From Cyclospora cayetanensis (lineage: Eukaryota > Apicomplexa > Conoidasida > Eucoccidiorida > Eimeriidae): DNA of 64,000 nt. Shown in pieces: positions 58,875-64,000 of this stretch. Position 1 is the stretch's first letter. Every line of letters begins with the position of its first letter. Position numbers and translations under genes: made by a program. Where the stretch lies: the NCBI RefSeq assembly GCF_002999335.1, contig NW_020312458.1, positions 124,001 to 188,000 of the forward strand, written 5' to 3'. The notes below the pieces were generated by a model, which made no database searches, was not told the DNA's origin, and saw nothing but the letters and a program-made list of their open reading frames with translations.

Positions 58875-59905
58875 ATGCAGCCAGCAGCGGCAGAGCTGCT
58901 GCAGCAGCAGATCCGAGGCTTACTAGAGCAGCAGCAACAACTGCAGCAACAACCTCTGCAGCCGCAGCACCTCCAGCAAGCGCAGCAACGTGGACAGGCG
59001 CTCTCGGAAGCCCCCTCTGCAGAGCAAGGAGACACCTCGGGTGTTTCCGCAAGTATGGGAGTGGTCTCTGCAGCGCCGCCTTCCGCAACTGCAGCCGTGG
59101 CAAAAGAGGATGCAGCAGCGGGGAGGGTGTCATCAGATTCTGCAGCAGCAGGGGGTACAGCGGCCAGTGTTACTCCTGCATCACCTCCTGCTCAGGAGCC
59201 TCAGACAACAAACAGCAGCCTGTTGCCACCAGATGAAGCTTCGGGAGATACGCGCCCGCAACGTCAGCAGCACGAGGCGAGTGCTTCTGTTGCTGCTCTG
59301 TTGGCGTTGAGGCGGCAACAGCTGCAACAATACCAAATGCAGCAACTCCAGCAGCAACGCATGCAGAGGCTTCAGCAGCAGCAGCTCCAGCTGGTGCAGC
59401 AGCATGTAGCAGCGACCTCCACCCCAGGATCAGGAGATAGTGGTGTTGACGCACAAGCGCAATCGGTCCGCAGTGTGACGACAGAAGGCGCTGCAACTGA
59501 AGCGTTCCTCTCTACTGCAGGTGCCTTTACTTCTTGAATCCCTCTCGCTTGCAGATTACTGCGGCTTACACATTTGCGTACAGTATTTTCTGCTTTCCCC
59601 TTTAGGCGGCAGGTTCGCTGAGGCGAGAGTGCTGAGAAACGCGTTGTGATGCTGCGTTCGTACGGCTGCAGATACCCTGGATATGGGTGTAAGGCGGAGG
59701 GAGGGAGGCAGTGCAGTAAGTCATCTGCTGCTGCAGCAAAAGCTGCAGCAGCTTGCGTCTCTCGCACCAACAATGACTGCTGCCGATGCTGCTGCTGCGG
59801 CTGCTGCTGCTGCGGCAGTTGCCGCTGCGCCTGCAGTATCTGCAGGGGTAGCGCAACAGTTGCAGCAGCTGCAGCAACTGAAGCAGCAGCAGCTGCAGCA
59901 GCTGA

Positions 59906-59936
<31 letters not shown>

Positions 59937-62900
59937 GCATGTATCTCTGCTGAGCCTTCAGCAGCACGCTGCTGTTGCAGCAGGCACGCAACAGCAGCAG
60001 CAGCAACAGCAGCAGCTCCTAATGCAGTTAACTCCCGAGGCGTCAGCAGCAGGAGCACCTGCAACAGTAGCTGCAGCAGGAGAACACCGCAGTCTGTTAC
60101 TTGACCAGCAGCATGGCAGTCGCGCAGCTGCTCTTCTTGCCGCTTTGCAGAAGCAGACGTTGCTGCAGCAGCAGCAGCAGCAGCAGGATGCGGCAGGCGC
60201 GCATGCAGCCGCCTCGAGATCAGGTGTGCCTCTTTTTCGCGGAGTGGCGGCTGCCCCTAGTAGCAGCAGAGCACCAACTTCGTAAAGATTTTCTTTCACG
60301 GAGTGGTGTTTGCTGCACGAGCGAAGCAGGCTTAAAGGTTGCGCTGGGTGTTGCTGCATGCGTTGCTTTCAGTACTGGTCTTGCTGGTGCATGCGCATGC
60401 TCTTGTTTTCCGCCTTGTGTTGCTGCAGCGGCCTTATACCTGAACGCGTTGCTTCCTCAGCAGGGAGCAGCGAATCGGCAGCAGCAAGAGCAGCGTGCAG
60501 CTAGGTTGCTGCAGATGCAGCAGCAGGCAGTTGCTGCGGCGGCAGTTGCGTCCTCCTACAAGCTGCAGCAGCTGCAGCAGCTGCAGCTGCTGCAGCAGTT
60601 GCAGCAGAAGCAGCAGCAACTGCAGCAGCAGCAGCAAATAGGCGAAGCGGCTGGAGCAGCCCCCTCCCCAGCCATAGCCTCCTCGCCGTCTGCAAAAACG
60701 CACCCTTCTCCCGCCACAGCAGCGGCAGCTGCAGCTGCTACGTCGGCAGCAGCTCAGACGGTGCAGCAGCAGCTGCAGCAGCAGCAACTGCAGCAACAGC
60801 AGCAACAGCAGGAGCAGCAGGAGCAAGGTGCTCCTGTCGCGGCAGTGGACAACTGGGTTCAGGTATGGAGCTGCAAAATACAACATGTGCAACATGAGTT
60901 GCTTGAGAGAAAACACCGCAGATGCTGCCGTTCTCCTGGTCGCTTAAGAAGCGGCAGCATGCTCTGAATGCATGCATCACACATTGCAGTTTTAACGGGA
61001 TATATATGCATATATACATACCAGAAAGTGTGCTTGTTTTTGAGGCAAACATGCGTATGATGCACACTTTCGGGAGTGTGTTTCTTGATCCTCTCCACGC
61101 TCGACTGGCCGCCACGACAGCCTTCGTAGGAAAATCGCAATGGGAGAGAGGGCACTTTTTTTCGTATATGTATGCGTGAATGGATCTGTGTATGTATGTA
61201 TGTATGTATGTGTATATGTATCTGTGTGTATGTATGTATCTGTGTGTATGTATCTGTGTGTATGTATCTGTGTGTATGTATGTATCTGTGTGTATGTATC
61301 TTTGTGTATGTATGTATCTTTGTGTATGTATGTATCTGTGTGTATGTATGTATCTGTGTGTATGTATGTATCTCTGTGTATGTATGTATCTCTGTGTATG
61401 TATGTATCTCTGTGTGTGTATGTATCTGTGTGTATGTATCTGTGTATGTGTCTGTCTGTTTGCACGTTTTATGTGCGTGCTTTTTGCAGTGCGAAGCCTG
61501 CAGGAAGTGGCGGCGTTTGCCAGCAGCCATTGATCCAGATTCGCTGCCTGAGACGTGGGTATGCTCGATGACGCATTGGGATAGTAGCATTACGAGCTGC
61601 TCTGTTCCAGAGGAGGACTACCGGGAGGAGCAGCAGCAGCAGCTGCTGTTGCTGCAGCAGCAGCAGTTCCCTTCGCGGGCTGAAACTGCAACTGCTGCTG
61701 ACGACGAAGCAGACGCCGACTACATGCCGCAGCAGCAGGAGCCGCAGCAGCAGGCAGCGGCACAGACGGCAGTGGCTGTCAACAGGAGGCGCACGAGGAG
61801 TTCTGTGCTGGTGGCTTCTTCTTCTTCTGCAGTTGGTACCGAGATCGAGAGGGGATCTTTGCTACGACAGCAGCAGGAAGGGCTGTCGGCAGGTGTGTCT
61901 TGTGTGCCTGTTGTGTGGCATGGGGAGTTTCTTTGGAGGCGTTGTTAGACAGGGTGCTCGAGAAGCCGCTCCTTTTCTGCCTGCTTCATGCAGTGGCCTC
62001 CCCTGCACGTGTTGCGTTTTGCTGGAAGGGGGGTGTGCTGCTGCTGTTTGGCGGTGCGTCGATTGCGGATGCAGGCATGGATCTCGACTTATCGGCAGTG
62101 AACCTCTGCACAGGGGCCCCCCCCTCGCTGTCACAGCAGGTGCTGCAGCAGCAACAGCAGCAGCTGCAGCAATTCGCCTTTGCACAGCGGGCTGTGACGG
62201 CGGACGCTTTGCCCCTTGCTGCTGCCGACTTGGGGAACGCCTTACGCAGTCAGCAGCATCCATCGGCAGCGCAAGCAGCAGCAGTAGCAGCTGCAGCGGA
62301 CCTGGTAGCATCGATACCTCCTGGTGCTACAGAGTTGGTAGGCTATATATATGCAGCCTTTGTTTTGGCAGCGAAGGCGGCTCTTGTGCTGCTGTGCTGG
62401 GTTGTGTTCACTGAAAGAAGACACGCGTTCTTGCTGGCGAGGCTGTGCCTTTTTCCGGTGACTTCTAGGCCTTGTTGTTGGTGTGCTGCGGATGCTGCTG
62501 CTTACGCTGCCCGTAGGCGGTTACGCTGGTGAAGGTGCCTGTCGCTGCCAGCAGGAGTCACCCCGTCGCAGATCGCCTCATGGTATCCTGTCCAGACGGT
62601 AAGCAGGCAGGGAGCCTTGGAAACGGATCGAAGGGGCCGTGTTCATAAATTAGGCGCCTGCGGCGTGTCAAGTGTTTCTCCGTGGCATCGAGATCGAGCT
62701 GCCCGCTGCAGCGTGGGGGGAGGAAGAGGGGGCAAAGGGGGGAAAGGGAGCGGAGGGAGAGAGGGCGATCAGACACCCTCTAGAGTCTCGCGTCGTTTTG
62801 TTTGTGCGGCTTTTTTCCGGCGTCTTTTTGTAGGGCCTTCCACGACTTGTTGGGCAGCTGAGCTCCCCCACGGGACGCTTCAGCTTCGCCTTTTGGATCT

Positions 62901-64000
62901 CATGCGAATGAATTCGAGTTCGCGTCGGAGTGCAGGTCCAAGCAGCGCCGTCGAGGAGGTTGTTGCCGTCGCATGTAGCAGCAGCAGCAGTCTGTACGAC
63001 CTGGACGTGCAGCAGCAGCAGCAGGCGCAGCAGGAGGGGGGTCTGAGTGGAGGCAGCAGCAGCAAGGGCCAGTCGAGGATGCCGCCTGCCAGTGGTGTAG
63101 ACACATGTGTGTCGATTGATTACGCGCATGCAGTCAGATGGCCAGGAGTTGAGGCTCTAAGTGGTGCAGAAGAGGGCGACGATTTGCCTTGCGAGGCGGC
63201 TTCGTGCAGCAGCAGCGAGGATGAGATGACGCAGGGAACAACGCAGGCAGCGGCGGCAGATGACTGTCCAAATCGTTGTCTTGTTGTTGCCGGAGATCCC
63301 AACAGCCCTTCTGCTTTCCCAGTGGCTCCTGCTGCGCTGCAACCGCGCGAGCTGCAGCAAGTTGCTGCATCGCTTACGCAGGAGCTGGAAAAGCGGTGCT
63401 CCGTCCTGCGCGGGCAGATTCCCCACAAGGTCCTTAGGACGTACAGACGCATGCAAAGGCAAGATGGCGGGATGTACACGCCGGAGCAGCAGCAACGCCT
63501 GCAGCAGCTGCTGCTCGAGGAGCAGCAAATGCTCCTGCAGCAACAGCTGCAGCAGCAGAAGCGACTTATGGCGGCAGCAGCGACCCCGGCACATGTCGTC
63601 CTAGACACCCGGGAGCTATTGGGAGCTGTCTGTCTCGCGGATCCTGCAATTCAGATGCAGCAGCAGCAGCAACAACACATGCAGCAACAGCAGCAACAGC
63701 AACAGCACATGCAGCAACAGCAGCAACAACAACAATACATGCAACAGCAACAACACATGCAACAACACATGCAACAACAACCGCAACAACAGCAACAACA
63801 GCACATGCAACAACAACAGCAAGCTCGCAAGTCTGCTTCCTCGGAAGATGGAGGCCCAAGCAGCAAGCGTCTCAGGAGAGCCCCCCCTGCAGTCGCTGCT
63901 GTTATTCCTCAATCCGAAGCCATGGATGTTGTTGCCTTAGCGGACGCTGGTGCCGCTGACAAAGCGATGGCAGGGGAGGTTGCAGAGGTGGCAACTGCTG
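58875..64000 (+). CDS. CW-type zinc finger protein with Gln/Ala-rich repeats (partial, runs off right edge)
   Basis: CW fingers read histone H3 lysine-4 methylation, so a chromatin role in the nucleus is likely. Exons: 58875-59520, 59672-60223, 60429-60862, 61490-61892, 62075-62337, 62552-62582 and 62834 to beyond 64000. Phases match at every junction, with about 1165 residues visible. The CW domain (about 540-590) is split by intron 3. NWVQ ends exon 3 and CEACRKWRRLP begins exon 4, followed by LPETWVCSMTHWDSSITSC; this gives the conserved W, W and four zinc-binding cysteines. The rest is mostly poly-Gln and poly-Ala from CAG repeats, with an SSKRLRR basic patch near the edge that may be a nuclear signal. 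Exon 7 is open without a stop for 1165 bases. The donor of exon 6 is uncertain: 62582 keeps the phase, but a stronger-looking site at 62598 does not. An extra 5' exon is possible. Confidence 0.78.
59875..60186. repeat. cluster of CAG trinucleotide repeats
   Basis: Dense interrupted CAG/GCA runs inside exon 2 of the CW-finger gene encode alternating poly-Gln and poly-Ala blocks. On the other strand they create Leu- and Cys-rich frames without meaning. Confidence 0.9.
61186..61455. repeat. TGTATGTATCTG-type microsatellite in CW-gene intron 3
   Basis: A tandem array of units such as tgtgtatgtatc and tgtgtatgtatgtatc fills much of the intron between exons 3 and 4 (60863-61489) of the CW-finger gene. 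It causes the Tyr/Val/Cys/Met frames on plus and the Thr/His/Ile/Tyr frames on minus, which are not genes. Confidence 0.95.
63655..63825. repeat. mixed CAG/CAA repeat with regularly placed ATG codons
   Basis: In exon 7 of the CW-finger gene, Gln runs encoded by mixed CAG and CAA are punctuated by HM or YM pairs about every 4-10 residues. The codon mixing shows this part is not a recent pure CAG expansion. Confidence 0.9.

Noticed and set aside
59372..60359. Ala-, Leu- and Cys-rich minus-strand frames up to 230 codons
   Set aside because: They are shadows of CAG repeats in exons of the plus-strand CW gene, where phase-consistent splicing and the CW domain fix the sense strand.
60859..61590. 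Thr/His/Ile/Tyr repeat protein on the minus strand
   Set aside because: It is the reverse of the microsatellite in CW-gene intron 3, with no coding features.

Overview
The window looks like nuclear DNA of an apicomplexan parasite of the coccidian kind (Eimeria- or Cyclospora-like). The reasons are eukaryotic genes with many short GT-AG introns, a 14-exon gene for the spliceosomal protein PRP8, near-balanced base composition, and very many CAG/CTG trinucleotide runs inside exons that encode homopolymeric Gln, Ala or Ser. Such repeats are the hallmark of Eimeria-type genomes. The genus is an inference; no species marker is visible. I saw no rRNA, tRNA, CRISPR array, transposon or prokaryotic feature.

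Layout. 0-8 kb, plus strand: a predicted single-pass membrane protein (1982-2770) and a five-exon DHHC palmitoyltransferase (4543-6501), with a possible isolated exon near 7.2 kb. 8.5-11.5 kb, minus: a five-exon coiled-coil protein. 11.5-17.5 kb: no confident gene, but scattered minus-strand exon candidates. 17.5-19.2 kb, minus: a six-exon ALY/REF-like mRNA export adaptor with an N-terminal UAP56-binding motif and two RRMs. 22.7-25.4 kb, minus: a Gln/Ala-rich coiled-coil protein. 26.1-26.7 kb, plus: a small three-exon gene for DPM3. 27.9-30.2 kb, minus: a Spinster-like major facilitator transporter whose 3' end I could not close. 34.2 kb, plus: an 86-residue membrane protein. 35.7-47.2 kb, minus: PRP8. 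48.9-50.1 kb, plus: a seven-exon secreted, divergent FKBP-like protein. 50.6-53.7 kb, minus: a Ser/Gln-rich protein. 53.7-58.9 kb: nothing convincing. 58.9 kb to the right edge, plus: a large Gln/Ala-rich protein with a CW-type zinc finger, cut by the window end.

Exon models were built by hand. I required GT-AG (once GC-AG) borders, matching codon phase across every junction, and continuity of the conserved domain. PRP8 (2457 aa), DHHC (359), ALY/REF-like (292), DPM3 (117), FKBP-like (152) and the three low-complexity proteins all close in frame over their whole length, which strongly supports the models.

The genes do not form an operon-like unit. By theme, several act in RNA metabolism (PRP8 in splicing, the ALY/REF-like protein in export) or chromatin (CW finger). 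Others act in the secretory pathway: DPM3 in dolichol-phosphate-mannose synthesis, the FKBP-like protein in the secretory lumen, the DHHC enzyme on Golgi or other endomembranes, and the MFS carrier in a membrane.
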